Shown: positions 28,050 to 37,577, numbered from the stretch's first letter. The stretch is 64,000 bases of DNA from Candidatus Aalborgicola bjergmarkensis (GCA_016708725.1 JADJFE010000006.1:124001-188000); one strand, 5' to 3'. Numbers and translations are program-made. Notes: generated from the sequence alone by a model not told the origin.

Positions 28050-30680
28050 ATGAAACAGCTACTTGATGCCGCAAACCGAACCATTGCCAGCCAAAAGGTG
28101 CTGCACCAGGCCATGTTGGAAACCGCCCAGGATGGTTATTGGCTGGTTGACAGTCAAGGCCGTTTTCAGGAGGTCAACGCAGCGTATTGCCGCATGAGCG
28201 GCTACAGTCGGGAAGAGCTACTGACAATGGGCATTAGCGATGTCGAAGCCATAGAAACCATGGAGCAGACCGCGCGGCACATCGAACAGGTGATGTCCGC
28301 TGGCAGCACCCGTTTTGAATCCCGTCACCGACGCAAAGATGGCAGCAGTTATCCCGTGGAAATCAGTACCATGTTCCTAAAGGAACTCGACGGGGTTTTT
28401 ACGGTGATGGTGCGCGACCTGACAGAGTTGAACGCTGCACAGACCTTGATGCTCCAAAGCCACGATCTGCTGGGCAAGTTGTCCGCCAATGTCCCGGGAA
28501 TGATTTTTCAGCTCCGCCTGTCCCCCGATGGGTCCCTCAGTTTCCCTTTCGCCAGTGCCGGCATTGAAGTCATTTACGAGTGTAGTCCGATACAGGTGCG
28601 CCTTGATGCCAGCATGGCGTTCGCCCGGCACCACCTGGAGGATGGCGCAGCCTTCATAACCTCGCTGCAAGATTCGGCACGCACATTACAGCCTTGGACG
28701 TGCAGCTATCGGGTCACCCTGCCCCGGCGTGGCGAACGTTGGTTAAGTGGCAGCGCCATGCCGCAAAGGCAGGGTGATGGCAGTGTTCTGTGGCATGGTT
28801 TCATTTCAGACATAACCGAGCAAAAAGAACTCAGCCTAGCTTTATCCGAAAGCGAAGCCCGGTGGACATATGCTCTGAATGGATCAGGCTATGGTGTCTG
28901 TGACTGGAACATTCCACAGGGCACGGCGTTTTTCTCCAGACAATGGAAATCCATGCTGGGTTACTCTGCCGATGATATTGGTGGTATGGTTGACGAATGG
29001 GTCAAACGGGTACACCCGGATGACGTGGACCGGGTCATGGCCGAGATTCAAGAGCACATGAACGGAAACACAGATTTCACCGGTATCGAACATCGCCTGC
29101 TGTGCAAGGACGGAAGCTGGAAGTGGGTACTGGGTCGCGGCGTGGTCGTCAACCGTGATCAGGATGGACGCCCGCTGCGCTTTGTTGGCACCAACGTGGA
29201 TATCACCCAACGTAAAAACCTCGAAGAGCAGCAATGGAAATTGCACCGCGAAATCGAGGCTGCACAAGCGACGGCTGTTGCCGCCAACCATGCCAAGAGC
29301 CGTTTTCTGGCTAACATGGGCCACGAGTTGCGCACACCACTGAACGCTGTCATTGGATTTTCTCGCCTCATGTCGGAATCGATTGGTTTGACCGAGACGC
29401 AAAAGAAATACGTCAGCATCATCAACCGCTCGGGTAACCACCTGCTGACGCTCATCAACGATGTCCTGGAAATCGCCAAGATTGACGCCGGGCGCATCGA
29501 ATTACACGAAGAAGCCACCGATGTGGGCCTGTTGAGTCAGGATGTTGCCGACATGCTGCGCCAACGGGCAGAACAGGCCGGTCTGGAACTGGTGTTGGAA
29601 CGGGATGTTCTGGAGGATTCCCTGCAAGTTGATGCCGTCAAACTGCGCCAGGTCTTGATTAATTTGCTGGGCAACGCCATCAAGTTTACCCAACAAGGCC
29701 GCGTGATTCTGCGCGTGCGCACGAGGCCCGGCCCCAATCAGAGGGTGTATCTTGATGTGGAAGTGCGCGACACCGGCATCGGTATCGCCCCCCAGGATCA
29801 GCAGGCCATTTTTGAGCCATTCGTACAAATTGTCACCCACGCCACCAGTGCTGGCAACGGGCTGGGCCTGACCATCACGCGCCAATACCTGCAAATGATG
29901 GGCGGCGAACTCCAGCTCGAATCTGCCCCAGGCGTTGGCTCGTGCTTTCGCTTCACCCTGAACCTGGCTCCCGCAAGTTCTTTGAAGGCCGTGCCAACAG
30001 AATTGAGTCGGCGCGTGTTAGCGCAGGCCGATCAGGGCAAACGCATCCTGGTTGCAGACGACGACCCGGATACCCGTGAGTTACTGCGGGAACTGCTGCT
30101 GCCCATGGGATTCATAGTGGCTGAAGCCGCCGATGGTATCGAAGCCGTTGTACAAACGCGGCGATTTGAACCGGATTTGATCATCATGGATCGGCGCATG
30201 CCCGTTCTCAATGGACTGGACGCTAGTAAACGCATCCGTGCGCAGCCCGCGTACCAGCGGACAAGAATCATCATGCTCACCGCCAGCGCGTTCGATGAGC
30301 AGCGACAGGAGGCGCTGGCAGCCGGTGTTGATGATTATTTGCGCAAACCCTTGCAAGAAGACGAGTTGTACGCCGCGATTGAACTGCACCTGCACATCCA
30401 TTTCCAGTTCAAGTCGATAACATCGCCAACAAACGCAGCAGCCACAGCCGTAGCCGTAGCCATGCCAACAACTACCGCATCCGTGAATGCAGCCGCGTTG
30501 GCCACCTTGCCCCCGGCGCTGCGTCAGGCGCTCAGGGTGGCCACGGAAGAGCTCAACCGCACCAAACTGCTGGCCGTGTTGGAACACATAGCGCCGGACA
30601 ATGCCGCCCTTGCGCGCGGCATCACCGCAATGGCCGACGAATTTCGTTACCGCGAGTTGTGGGAGCTGATTGGCCCATGA
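28050..30680 (+). CDS. multi-PAS hybrid sensor histidine kinase with receiver
   Basis: An 876-residue soluble kinase with no membrane segment. Residues about 15-130 are a PAS domain (QDGYWLVDSQGRFQEVNAAY), a second PAS-like region follows at about 150-260, and a third PAS/PAC at about 270-395. The phosphoacceptor helix has ANMGHELRTPLNAVIGF with His near 424. The ATPase domain has an N box (INLLGNAIKFT), G1 (DTGIGIAP) and a short G2 (NGLGLTI). A receiver domain at about 665-785 carries IIMDRRMP with the acceptor Asp. The C-terminal tail has no clear phosphotransfer His. GGAG-type ribosome binding is seen 12 bases ahead of the ATG. It probably takes cytoplasmic redox or ligand input. Confidence 0.93.
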   Translation: MKQLLDAANRTIASQKVLHQAMLETAQDGYWLVDSQGRFQEVNAAYCRMSGYSREELLTMGISDVEAIETMEQTARHIEQVMSAGSTRFESRHRRKDGSSYPVEISTMFLKELDGVFTVMVRDLTELNAAQTLMLQSHDLLGKLSANVPGMIFQLRLSPDGSLSFPFASAGIEVIYECSPIQVRLDASMAFARHHLEDGAAFITSLQDSARTLQPWTCSYRVTLPRRGERWLSGSAMPQRQGDGSVLWHGFISDITEQKELSLALSESEARWTYALNGSGYGVCDWNIPQGTAFFSRQWKSMLGYSADDIGGMVDEWVKRVHPDDVDRVMAEIQEHMNGNTDFTGIEHRLLCKDGSWKWVLGRGVVVNRDQDGRPLRFVGTNVDITQRKNLEEQQWKLHREIEAAQATAVAANHAKSRFLANMGHELRTPLNAVIGFSRLMSESIGLTETQKKYVSIINRSGNHLLTLINDVLEIAKIDAGRIELHEEATDVGLLSQDVADMLRQRAEQAGLELVLERDVLEDSLQVDAVKLRQVLINLLGNAIKFTQQGRVILRVRTRPGPNQRVYLDVEVRDTGIGIAPQDQQAIFEPFVQIVTHATSAGNGLGLTITRQYLQMMGGELQLESAPGVGSCFRFTLNLAPASSLKAVPTELSRRVLAQADQGKRILVADDDPDTRELLRELLLPMGFIVAEAADGIEAVVQTRRFEPDLIIMDRRMPVLNGLDASKRIRAQPAYQRTRIIMLTASAFDEQRQEALAAGVDDYLRKPLQEDELYAAIELHLHIHFQFKSITSPTNAAATAVAVAMPTTTASVNAAALATLPPALRQALRVATEELNRTKLLAVLEHIAPDNAALARGITAMADEFRYRELWELIGP

Positions 30681-31003
30681 TTCCGATGAAATACATTGCT
30701 GTTTACACCACCACCGGAAGTCGGGAAGAAGCACAGCGCATCGCAAAAGCCCTGGTCGAGCGCGAACTGGTAGCGTGCGCCCAGATTTCCGAGATCGAAA
30801 GTTTCTACCGCTGGGACGGGATAACCCAGAACGACCACGAGTTTCGTCTGGTGCTCAAAACCAGCGCGGAGCGTTACAAAGAAGTCGAAGCGGCGATTGG
30901 TGCCTTGCATTCCTATACGCTGCCAGCCATTTATGCCCTGGCTATCGAGCATGTCTATCCACCATTCGCGCAATGGGTCAACGAGCGGACGTGCATACGC
31001 TAA
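30677..31003 (+). CDS. cutA: CutA1 divalent-cation tolerance protein
   Basis: A 108-residue CutA1 homologue, a small trimeric protein linked to tolerance of copper and other divalent cations. Matching segments are YTTTGSREEAQRIAKALVE, ACAQI, SFYRWDGI, EFRLVLKTS and HSYTLPAIYAL. The ATG at 30677 overlaps the stop of the hybrid kinase as ATGA, which supports it over the in-frame ATG at 30686. Length is typical. The coupling to a sensor kinase is probably positional rather than functional. Confidence 0.93.
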   Translation: MIPMKYIAVYTTTGSREEAQRIAKALVERELVACAQISEIESFYRWDGITQNDHEFRLVLKTSAERYKEVEAAIGALHSYTLPAIYALAIEHVYPPFAQWVNERTCIR

Positions 31004-31016
31004 ACCGCCCTCCACA

Positions 31017-31991
31017 ATGAGCCACTTCGATGTGTTCAACGGCGATGCCGACGGGATTTGTGCCTTGCACCAGCTGCGTCTGGCACAGCCGCTGGAATCG
31101 ACCCTGGTAACGGGCGTGAAGCGTGACATCGCTTTGCTTGAGCGCGTAACCGCCCAGACAGGCGACTCGGTAACCGTACTGGACGTTTCCCTGAACCGCA
31201 ACCGTGAAGCCTTGCTGCGCTTGCTCCAGCAAGGCGTGCGGGTTGAATATTTCGATCACCATTTTGCCGACGCCGTTGCTGCGCATCCAGGGTTGAATGT
31301 CCACATTGATCCTGCCCCCACCGTATGCACCAGCCTGATCGTTGATCGCCATTTGCAAGGTCAACACCGATTGTGGGCCATAGTCGGCGCATTTGGCGAC
31401 AACTTAGGAAAATCCGCACAACCGCTAATACAGGCTTTGGACCTTGATGCACCACAAATCGCCCAACTGCGCGCGTTGGGCGAAGCCATGAATTACAACG
31501 CCTATGGTGACTCAGAGGCCGATTTATTGGTGCCACCGGCTATGCTGTACGCCAGCCTGCGTGCGTACGCCAATCCGTTTGACTTCTACGCCAATAGTCC
31601 CAATACCGCCAAACTCCTGGAGGGGCGGCGTGCGGACATGGAGCGTGCGCGCGCACAACAGCCCGCATACGTATTGCCATCGGGTAACGTTTACGTGTTA
31701 CCCGCTACATCCTGGGCACGCCGGGTGCATGGCAGTTTTGCCAACGAATTGGCACTGCACGCGACCGAACGTGCCCACGCCGTGTTGAGCGCGGACGCAC
31801 GTGGTGACTACGTAGTCAGCGTGCGTGCGCCCGTGGCGCGTCCGTCTGGCGCCGAACACCTGTGCCTTCAATTTCCCAGTGGCGGTGGACGTGCGGCGGC
31901 TGCGGGCATTGACCATCTGGCGCAGGAGCGGTTACAGGAATTCATCGACGCATTCAAACAAGCGTTTGGCCTTGGGTGCGATTCAAAGTGA
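31017..31991 (+). CDS. DHH family phosphoesterase
   Basis: A 324-residue member of the DHH/DHHA1 phosphoesterases, which act on nanoRNA, cyclic dinucleotides, polyphosphate or other phosphodiesters. The first metal motif is FNGDADGICALHQL, followed by YFDHHFAD, the DHH motif itself. The C-terminal part has the glycine-rich FPSGGGRAAAAG stretch of DHHA1-type substrate binding. The frame opens further upstream inside cutA, but ATG 31017 immediately precedes the conserved start and is chosen. The last 27 bases form part of a large inverted repeat. Which phosphoester is cut cannot be said. Confidence 0.85.
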   Translation: MSHFDVFNGDADGICALHQLRLAQPLESTLVTGVKRDIALLERVTAQTGDSVTVLDVSLNRNREALLRLLQQGVRVEYFDHHFADAVAAHPGLNVHIDPAPTVCTSLIVDRHLQGQHRLWAIVGAFGDNLGKSAQPLIQALDLDAPQIAQLRALGEAMNYNAYGDSEADLLVPPAMLYASLRAYANPFDFYANSPNTAKLLEGRRADMERARAQQPAYVLPSGNVYVLPATSWARRVHGSFANELALHATERAHAVLSADARGDYVVSVRAPVARPSGAEHLCLQFPSGGGRAAAAGIDHLAQERLQEFIDAFKQAFGLGCDSK

Positions 31992-32341
31992 CGTGGCCGT
32001 TGGGTTTTTACTCCCTCGCCCCAGCGGGGAGATGGGACTGGCTTGTCATGGTGCTGCTCTCTGGATGTTCTGCGGTGCTGTGGACGGGGTTATTATTGCT
32101 ATATTATCAATAGCTGCACCCGCACATCCCACGGGGGCTGGAGGCTTATTTGATGCCTTATTTGTGGCCAAAAAGATGCCACAAAGGCTTGCAAGAGGGT
32201 TTCGCATCGCAGTTTTTGCATGTGTAATATCACGGGCGATATGAAATTCCAGCGCAAAGCCACCAGCAGCCCCTCTCCCCGCTGTGGCGAGGGAGTAAAA
32301 ACCCAACGGCCACATCACTTGAATCGCACCCTTTGGCCTTG
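31965..32341. repeat. about 68-bp inverted repeat around a 240-bp loop
   Basis: The left arm (31965-32032) and the reverse complement of the right arm (32273-32341) agree over about 65 bases with only a few differences and small gaps, sharing GGTGCGATTCAA, GTGGCCGTTGGG and TTTTTACTCCCTCGCC. The left arm includes the last codons of the DHH gene. The loop holds one dispersed repeat and no gene. It could act as a strong bidirectional terminator for the converging DHH and CBS genes, or be a mobile relic. Confidence 0.85.
32095..32155 (+). repeat. dispersed ATAGCTG repeat in the 31.9-32.3 kb loop
   Basis: The unit begins TTGCTATATTATC, then AATAGCTGCACCCGCAC, ATCCCACGGGGGCT and GGAGGCTTATTTGATG. 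Its middle is almost identical to the minus-strand unit inside comEC at 19641-19684. Confidence 0.82.
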
Positions 32342-32357
32342 CAGTGTTGGTGCCTGT

Positions 32358-32807
32358 TTAACCCAGCGCGTCGTTCACCTGCTCATGGAACTCGGCTAGG
32401 CTCATGGCGTTGCTGATTTCACGCGGCATGGCGTCGCGCACGGAAAACACGCCCAGGATTCTGGCATTCGGCCCGACGATGGGCAGATGGCGGAAACCGC
32501 GCTCGATCATGATGAGCACGGCATCGGAAACCGGCATTTCCGGTGGCACGCAAAACGGGTTGCGCGTCATGATGTCAGCCAGTGTGGTTTTTTGCGGATC
32601 GAGTGCCTTGGCCAGAACGCGCGTCATCAAATCGCGCTCGGTAACGATACCCAGCAGATTTCCCGGCGTGTCCACGATCAAGACGCTGCCGCAATGCGCG
32701 CGCGTCATGGCGCAGGCGGCATCCCAGACATTGGCCTGCGGCCCCAGGCTGACAACGTGCCGCTGGGATATGGATTGAAAAACGGTTCGCTCCGTCATGG
32801 TGTTCAC
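32358..32807 (-). CDS. CBS-domain protein
   Basis: A 149-residue protein made of a pair of CBS domains, which bind adenine nucleotides such as AMP, ATP or NAD and sense energy status. The repeats are seen as SVLIVDTPGNLLGIVTERDL and the matching HLPIVGPNARILGVFSVRDA. No enzyme domain is attached. A second in-frame ATG exists three codons in. It lies 22 bases after korB on the same strand and ends the flavoprotein-korA-korB set, so it may regulate the 2-oxoacid oxidoreductase or simply be co-transcribed. It converges on the DHH gene. Confidence 0.9.
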   Translation of the reverse strand: MNTMTERTVFQSISQRHVVSLGPQANVWDAACAMTRAHCGSVLIVDTPGNLLGIVTERDLMTRVLAKALDPQKTTLADIMTRNPFCVPPEMPVSDAVLIMIERGFRHLPIVGPNARILGVFSVRDAMPREISNAMSLAEFHEQVNDALG

Positions 32808-32829
32808 CTATTTACTTTTCCGTTGATGG

Positions 32830-33885
32830 TTAGCGTAGCGCCGCGTTGATGGCTTCCAGCGCATGCGCACCAGGGCACAGCTGCGCGGCTCCCAGCGTAT
32901 TGAGCGGTTTGTTCGTGGTATTGAGCGCGGTGTGCAAGTCGGTGGCCAAGGAATCGACATAGAGCAAGCCGGTGACGATTTCGCCCCGTGCCTGGTGCTG
33001 CTGCATATAGGCCATGGCAGCATAGCGATCCGTGGGGTCGTAGTCGGCATGCAGTTTGCGCAGGCGCAGGATGGAGCCGTCGTGCTGCGGCACATCGACC
33101 ACGGTGCCGGGCGCATAGTCGGTGGTGATCTCGCTGCGCGGCTCCATGAAGTCGATGCGGCTGACGGCCTCGTTGTGCTGGCGCACGTAGTCGTAGCTCT
33201 TGGTGCTGCCGCTGTGGTTGTTAAAAGTCACGCAAGGGCTGATGACATCAATGAACGCCGCGCCGCCGTGGGCCATCGCGCCCTTGATCAGCGGCACCAG
33301 TTGCGCCTTGTCGCCCGAGAAACTGCGCGCCACATACGAAGCACCCAGCTGTAGCGCCAGCGCCACGAGGTCCACCGGATTTTCGCTGTTGACAATACCC
33401 TTTTTGCTCCTGGAACCCCGGTCGGCTGTTGCGGAAAACTGGCCCTTGGTCAAACCATAAACACCGTTGTTTTCAACGATATAGGCCATGCGCACGCCCC
33501 GGCGCATGGCATTGGCGAATTGTCCCAGGCCAATCGAGGCCGAATCACCATCACCGGAAACGCCCAGATACAGCAGCTCCCGATTGGCCAGATTGGCGCC
33601 GGTGAGCACCGAGGGCATGCGGCCATGCACGGTGTTAAAGCCATGCGAGGCGCCCAGAAAATAATCCGGCGTTTTGGAACTGCAACCAATGCCCGAGAGC
33701 TTGGCCACGCGGTGTGGTTCAATGTCTTGTTCCCAGCACGCCTGGATGATGGCTGCGGAAATGGAGTCATGTCCGCAACCGGCGCACAGGGTGGAGACCC
33801 GGCCCTCGTAATCACGCCGGGTATAGCCGACCTTGTTTTTGGTCAGCGTCGGGTGGTGCAAACGGGGTTTGGCGATATAAGTCAT
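32830..33885 (-). CDS. korB: 2-oxoacid:ferredoxin oxidoreductase subunit beta
   Basis: The 351-residue beta subunit binds thiamine diphosphate and a [4Fe-4S] cluster. Seen are STLCAGCGHDSISAA near the N-terminus, GASHGFNTVHGRMPSV, the ThDP motif GDGDSASIGLGQFANAMRR and ENNGVYGLTKGQFS. With the alpha subunit it oxidises a 2-oxo acid, most likely 2-oxoglutarate, to the acyl-CoA with ferredoxin as acceptor. Its ATG overlaps the alpha-gene stop by 4 bases. The kor designation is by similarity; pyruvate or another 2-oxoacid is possible. Confidence 0.88.
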   Translation of the reverse strand: MTYIAKPRLHHPTLTKNKVGYTRRDYEGRVSTLCAGCGHDSISAAIIQACWEQDIEPHRVAKLSGIGCSSKTPDYFLGASHGFNTVHGRMPSVLTGANLANRELLYLGVSGDGDSASIGLGQFANAMRRGVRMAYIVENNGVYGLTKGQFSATADRGSRSKKGIVNSENPVDLVALALQLGASYVARSFSGDKAQLVPLIKGAMAHGGAAFIDVISPCVTFNNHSGSTKSYDYVRQHNEAVSRIDFMEPRSEITTDYAPGTVVDVPQHDGSILRLRKLHADYDPTDRYAAMAYMQQHQARGEIVTGLLYVDSLATDLHTALNTTNKPLNTLGAAQLCPGAHALEAINAALR

Positions 33886-35732
33886 GGCGTTTCCTCCTCG
33901 ATTTCGTCATCCTGCTGCGCAGGCTGCGGGGTCTTTACCCGGTCGTGGATAGCCTGAATGATGAAGCGCGCGGTAATCGGTGTGCCATCGTAGTGCAGCA
34001 CACGCACCAGTTGCGCCGGATCGGCATCCAGTTCATTGATGAGCAGCGAACGCATCTGTGCATCGCGGTTTTGTTCGACCACGAACACCTTGTCGTGCTG
34101 TAGCAGAAACTGCCGCACCACCGTCGAAAATGGAAACGCGCACAGCCGCATGGCATCGACATGCACGCCGTTGCGCTCCAGTACGTCCAGCGCCTCGCGC
34201 ATCGCAGGTGTTGTGGAGCCATAGTAGATCACCCCCAGTCTGGTGGCTTGCTGTGCCGGGCGCAACACTGGCTGGGGTACCAGATCGGCAGCGGTTGCAA
34301 ATTTGCGCAGCAGGCGCTCCATGTTGTAGATGTAGTCCGGCCCGGCTTCGGAATAGACCGCCTGCGGGTTGCGTGTGGTGCCGCGTGTAAAAAACGCCCC
34401 CTTGCTCGGGTGCGTGCCAGGCAGGGTGCGCCACGGAATACCGTCGCCATCGACATCGCGGTAGCGGCCAAAACTTTTTCCCGCTTCCAGCTCGGCGGCG
34501 GTCATGACCTTGCCCCGGTCGTATTGCCTGGAGTCGTCCCAGGCGAAGGGCTTGCACAGCCGCTGGTTCATGCCAATGTCCAGATCACTCATGACGAAGA
34601 TCGGCGTTTGCAAGCGCTCGGCCAAATCCAGCGCTGCGGCACTGTGCGTGAAGCATTCGTGCGGGTCTTGTGGAAACAGCAGCACGTGCCTGGTGTCGCC
34701 ATGCGAAGCGTAGGCGCAGGCCAGCAGATCGGACTGCTGCGTGCGCGTGGGCATGCCGGTCGATGGCCCGCCGCGTTGCACGTTGATGATGGTCACGGGA
34801 ATTTCGGCAAAATAGGCCAGACCAATGAACTCGGTCATTAGCGAAACACCCGGCCCTGAGGTCGCGGTGAAAGACCGCGCGCCATTCCAGCCCGCGCCCA
34901 CCACCATGCCGATGGAAGCCAGTTCGTCTTCGGCTTGCACAATGGCGAAGTTGTGCTGACCCGTAGTCTGATCGACACGGTATTTGTCGCAGTATTTCTG
35001 AAACATCTCAGGGATAGACGACGAGGGTGTGATCGGGTACCACGCGGCCACCGTCGCGCCACCGTACACGCAACCCAGCGCCGCAGCGCTGTTGCCGTCG
35101 GTAAAAATCTGATCGCCCACCTGATCCGAGCGGCGCACACGCAACCCCAGCGGGTATGGCAAATGCTGCAGGGCGTAATCACGCCCCAGGTTCAGGGCGT
35201 GCAGGTTCGACTGCAGCAAGCGCTCCTTGCCTTTGTACTGTTCGGCAAATAATTGTTCGAACACCTGTGGCTCCACCTCCAGCAGCACCGACAGCACGCC
35301 AACGTAGATGATGTTTTTGAACAACTGGCGCTGGCGTGGATCGGTATAGGCCGCATTGCTGATTTCGGTCAGGGGTACGGCAATGGTGTGTACATCGGCG
35401 CGAAAACGGTTGGCGGGCATGGGCCGCGTGCTATCGTAAAGCAGATAACCGCCAGGGGCGATCTCGGCCACATCAGCATCCCAGCTCTGTGGATTCATGG
35501 CGACCATCATGTCCACACCACCCCGGCGGCCGTGGTAGCCTTTTTCACAGACCCTGGCCTCGTACCAGGTCGGCATGCCCTGGATATTGCTGGGGAAAAT
35601 ATTGCGCGGGCTCACTGGTACGCCCATGCGGATCACAGCGCGGACAAACAGCTCATTGGCCGATGCCGAACCCGAACCATTGATATTGGCGAACTTGATG
35701 ACGAAATCGTTGATGGCTTCAATGCGTTTCAT
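33882..35732 (-). CDS. korA: 2-oxoacid:ferredoxin oxidoreductase subunit alpha (gamma-alpha fusion)
   Basis: The frame is open to 35834, but the protein family begins at MKRIEAINDFVIKFANING, ATG 35732, which also overlaps the upstream stop as ATGA. The 616-residue product has an N-terminal gamma-type domain (NGSGSASANELF, NIQGMPTWYEARV, YHGRRGGVDMMVAMNP) followed by the pyrimidine-binding alpha domain (GCVYGGATVAAWYPITPSSS, QAEDELASIGMVVGAGWNG, SGPGVSLMTEF, RGGPSTGMPTRTQQSDL). Such fusions occur in two-subunit oxidoreductases. It works as a dimer of heterodimers with korB. Confidence 0.9.
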   Translation of the reverse strand: MKRIEAINDFVIKFANINGSGSASANELFVRAVIRMGVPVSPRNIFPSNIQGMPTWYEARVCEKGYHGRRGGVDMMVAMNPQSWDADVAEIAPGGYLLYDSTRPMPANRFRADVHTIAVPLTEISNAAYTDPRQRQLFKNIIYVGVLSVLLEVEPQVFEQLFAEQYKGKERLLQSNLHALNLGRDYALQHLPYPLGLRVRRSDQVGDQIFTDGNSAAALGCVYGGATVAAWYPITPSSSIPEMFQKYCDKYRVDQTTGQHNFAIVQAEDELASIGMVVGAGWNGARSFTATSGPGVSLMTEFIGLAYFAEIPVTIINVQRGGPSTGMPTRTQQSDLLACAYASHGDTRHVLLFPQDPHECFTHSAAALDLAERLQTPIFVMSDLDIGMNQRLCKPFAWDDSRQYDRGKVMTAAELEAGKSFGRYRDVDGDGIPWRTLPGTHPSKGAFFTRGTTRNPQAVYSEAGPDYIYNMERLLRKFATAADLVPQPVLRPAQQATRLGVIYYGSTTPAMREALDVLERNGVHVDAMRLCAFPFSTVVRQFLLQHDKVFVVEQNRDAQMRSLLINELDADPAQLVRVLHYDGTPITARFIIQAIHDRVKTPQPAQQDDEIEEETP

Positions 35733-37528
35733 GGTGTCAATCCTTGGCCAGCTTGCGCGGTATTGAGCAAGAATTTCTGCATATCCCAGGCTCCCGTGGG
35801 GCAGCGCTCGGCGCACAAGCCGCAGTGCAGACACACATCTTCATCCTTGACCATGATGCGCCCGGTCTTGAGTTCCGCCGAGACATACAAAGCCTGCATT
35901 ATGTTGGTCGCGGGCGCTTTCAATCGGGTGCGTAATTCACCCTCCTCACCGTTGGCGGTGAAGGTGATGCAGTCCATCGGGCAAATATCCATGCAGGCAT
36001 CACACTCGATGCAGGTATTGCGATTGAAAACAGTCTGTACGTCGCAGTTCAGGCAGCGGCTGGCCTCCTTGAACGCGGTCAGCGCATCAAAACCCAGTTC
36101 CACCTCGACGTGGATGCTGGCCAGCGCCTGCTCGGCATCGGTCCATGGCACGGTGAAACGCATGTCAATCGACGGGTCGTTGCGGTAACTCCACTCGTGA
36201 ATACCCATTTTTTGCGATACCAGACGTGTCTGGGGCGGCGGGCGTTGCATCACATCCTGGCCGTGCAGGAAACGGTCGATGGATACTGCCGCTTCGTGTC
36301 CATGCGCCACGGCGGTAATGATGTTCTTCGGACCATAAGCCGCATCACCGCCAAAAAACACCTGTGGCAAAGTGGACTGGAAGGTATCCTCTTTCAAGAT
36401 CGGCAGGCCGTTGCGGTTGAATTCCACGCCGCAATCACGCTCGATCCAGGGAAAGGCATTTTCCTGCCCAACCGCCACCAACACCACATCACAGGCAAAA
36501 AACACATCGGGCGCTCCTGTCGGTACCAGGCTGCGCCTACCCTGTTCATCGTATTCGGCGCGCACGATCTCAAAGGTCATGCCCAGCAGTTTGCCGTTGT
36601 CGTGTTGCACGCTTTTGGGTACGTGGTAGTTGATGATCGGCACACCTTCGTGCAGGGCATCTTCGCGTTCCCAGGGCGAGGCTTTCATCTCGTCGTAACC
36701 GCTGCGCACCACGACCTTGACATCCGTCCCCCCCAGTCGCCGTGCCGAGCGGCAGCAGTCCATGGCCGTATTGCCACCGCCAAGCACCAGCACGCGCGGC
36801 GCAATGTGCGTCACATGACCGAATGAAACCGAGGCCAGCCAGTCAATGCCGAGGTGGATGTGTGCCGCAGCCTCTTTGCGCCCCGGCACATCCAGATCGC
36901 GGCCACGCGGCGCGCCACAGCCGATGAAAACAGCGTCATACCCCTGCATGAGCAAGGCTTTCAGTGAATCGACGGGCTGATCACCTTTGAAATGCACGCC
37001 CAGGTTCAGGATATAGCCGGTTTCTTCATCAATGACCGCCTCGGGCAGACGAAAGCGCGGAATCTGCTGGCGCATGAAGCCACCGGCCTTGGCTTCGGAA
37101 TCAAAAATGGTGATGTCATAGCCCAGCGGTGTCAGATCGCGTGCCACCGTCAGCGAAGCCGGTCCCGCGCCGACGCAGACAATGCGCTTGCCATTGGGTG
37201 TACCGGCACGTGGCATGCGCGACACAACGTCTTCCTTGTGGTCGGCGGCCACGCGCTTGAGTCGGCAGATGGCCACGGGTGCGGGTTTTTCGCCGTTGTT
37301 TTCTTCGACCCGGCTGCGCCGACAGGCCGGCTCACACGGGCGGTCACAGGTGCGCCCCAGGATGCCGGGAAACACATTGGACACCCAGTTGACCATGTAG
37401 GCGTCGGTGTAACGGTTCTGGGCGATAAGGCGAATGTATTCGGGTACCGGCGTGTGGGCCGGGCAGGCCCATTGGCAATCGACGACTTTGTGAAAATAAG
37501 CCGGATGCGCGGTATTGCTTGCTTGCAA
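35729..37528 (-). CDS. FAD/NAD(P) oxidoreductase with N- and C-terminal Fe-S domains
   Basis: The start is TTG 37528, with AAGGAG 6 bases ahead; upstream in-frame codons overlap another gene and lack this support. The 599-residue product has an N-terminal GltD-like cluster region (DCQWACPAHTPVPEYI, GRTCDRPCEPACRR), an FAD site (CVGAGPASLTVARDL), an NAD(P) site (VLGGGNTAMDCCRSA), GGDAAYGPKNIITAVA, and a C-terminal pair of [4Fe-4S] motifs (CIECDACMDICPMDC and CLHCGLCAERCPTGA). It probably passes electrons between the 2-oxoacid oxidoreductase, ferredoxin and NAD(P). The TGA overlaps the korA ATG. Confidence 0.9.
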   Translation of the reverse strand: MQASNTAHPAYFHKVVDCQWACPAHTPVPEYIRLIAQNRYTDAYMVNWVSNVFPGILGRTCDRPCEPACRRSRVEENNGEKPAPVAICRLKRVAADHKEDVVSRMPRAGTPNGKRIVCVGAGPASLTVARDLTPLGYDITIFDSEAKAGGFMRQQIPRFRLPEAVIDEETGYILNLGVHFKGDQPVDSLKALLMQGYDAVFIGCGAPRGRDLDVPGRKEAAAHIHLGIDWLASVSFGHVTHIAPRVLVLGGGNTAMDCCRSARRLGGTDVKVVVRSGYDEMKASPWEREDALHEGVPIINYHVPKSVQHDNGKLLGMTFEIVRAEYDEQGRRSLVPTGAPDVFFACDVVLVAVGQENAFPWIERDCGVEFNRNGLPILKEDTFQSTLPQVFFGGDAAYGPKNIITAVAHGHEAAVSIDRFLHGQDVMQRPPPQTRLVSQKMGIHEWSYRNDPSIDMRFTVPWTDAEQALASIHVEVELGFDALTAFKEASRCLNCDVQTVFNRNTCIECDACMDICPMDCITFTANGEEGELRTRLKAPATNIMQALYVSAELKTGRIMVKDEDVCLHCGLCAERCPTGAWDMQKFLLNTAQAGQGLTP

Positions 37529-37577
37529 GGTGGACTCCTTGGCCGGGGGTGGCGGTTGTTTTGAAAATTGGCCTGAT

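Noticed and set aside
32046..32318. 90-codon minus-strand frame in the inverted-repeat loop
   Set aside because: It is built from repeat arms and a dispersed repeat, without a ribosome-binding site or recognisable protein.
35733..35834. N-terminal extension of the korA frame
   Set aside because: The extra 34 codons overlap the Fe-S flavoprotein gene; the family starts at ATG 35732, which overlaps the upstream stop.
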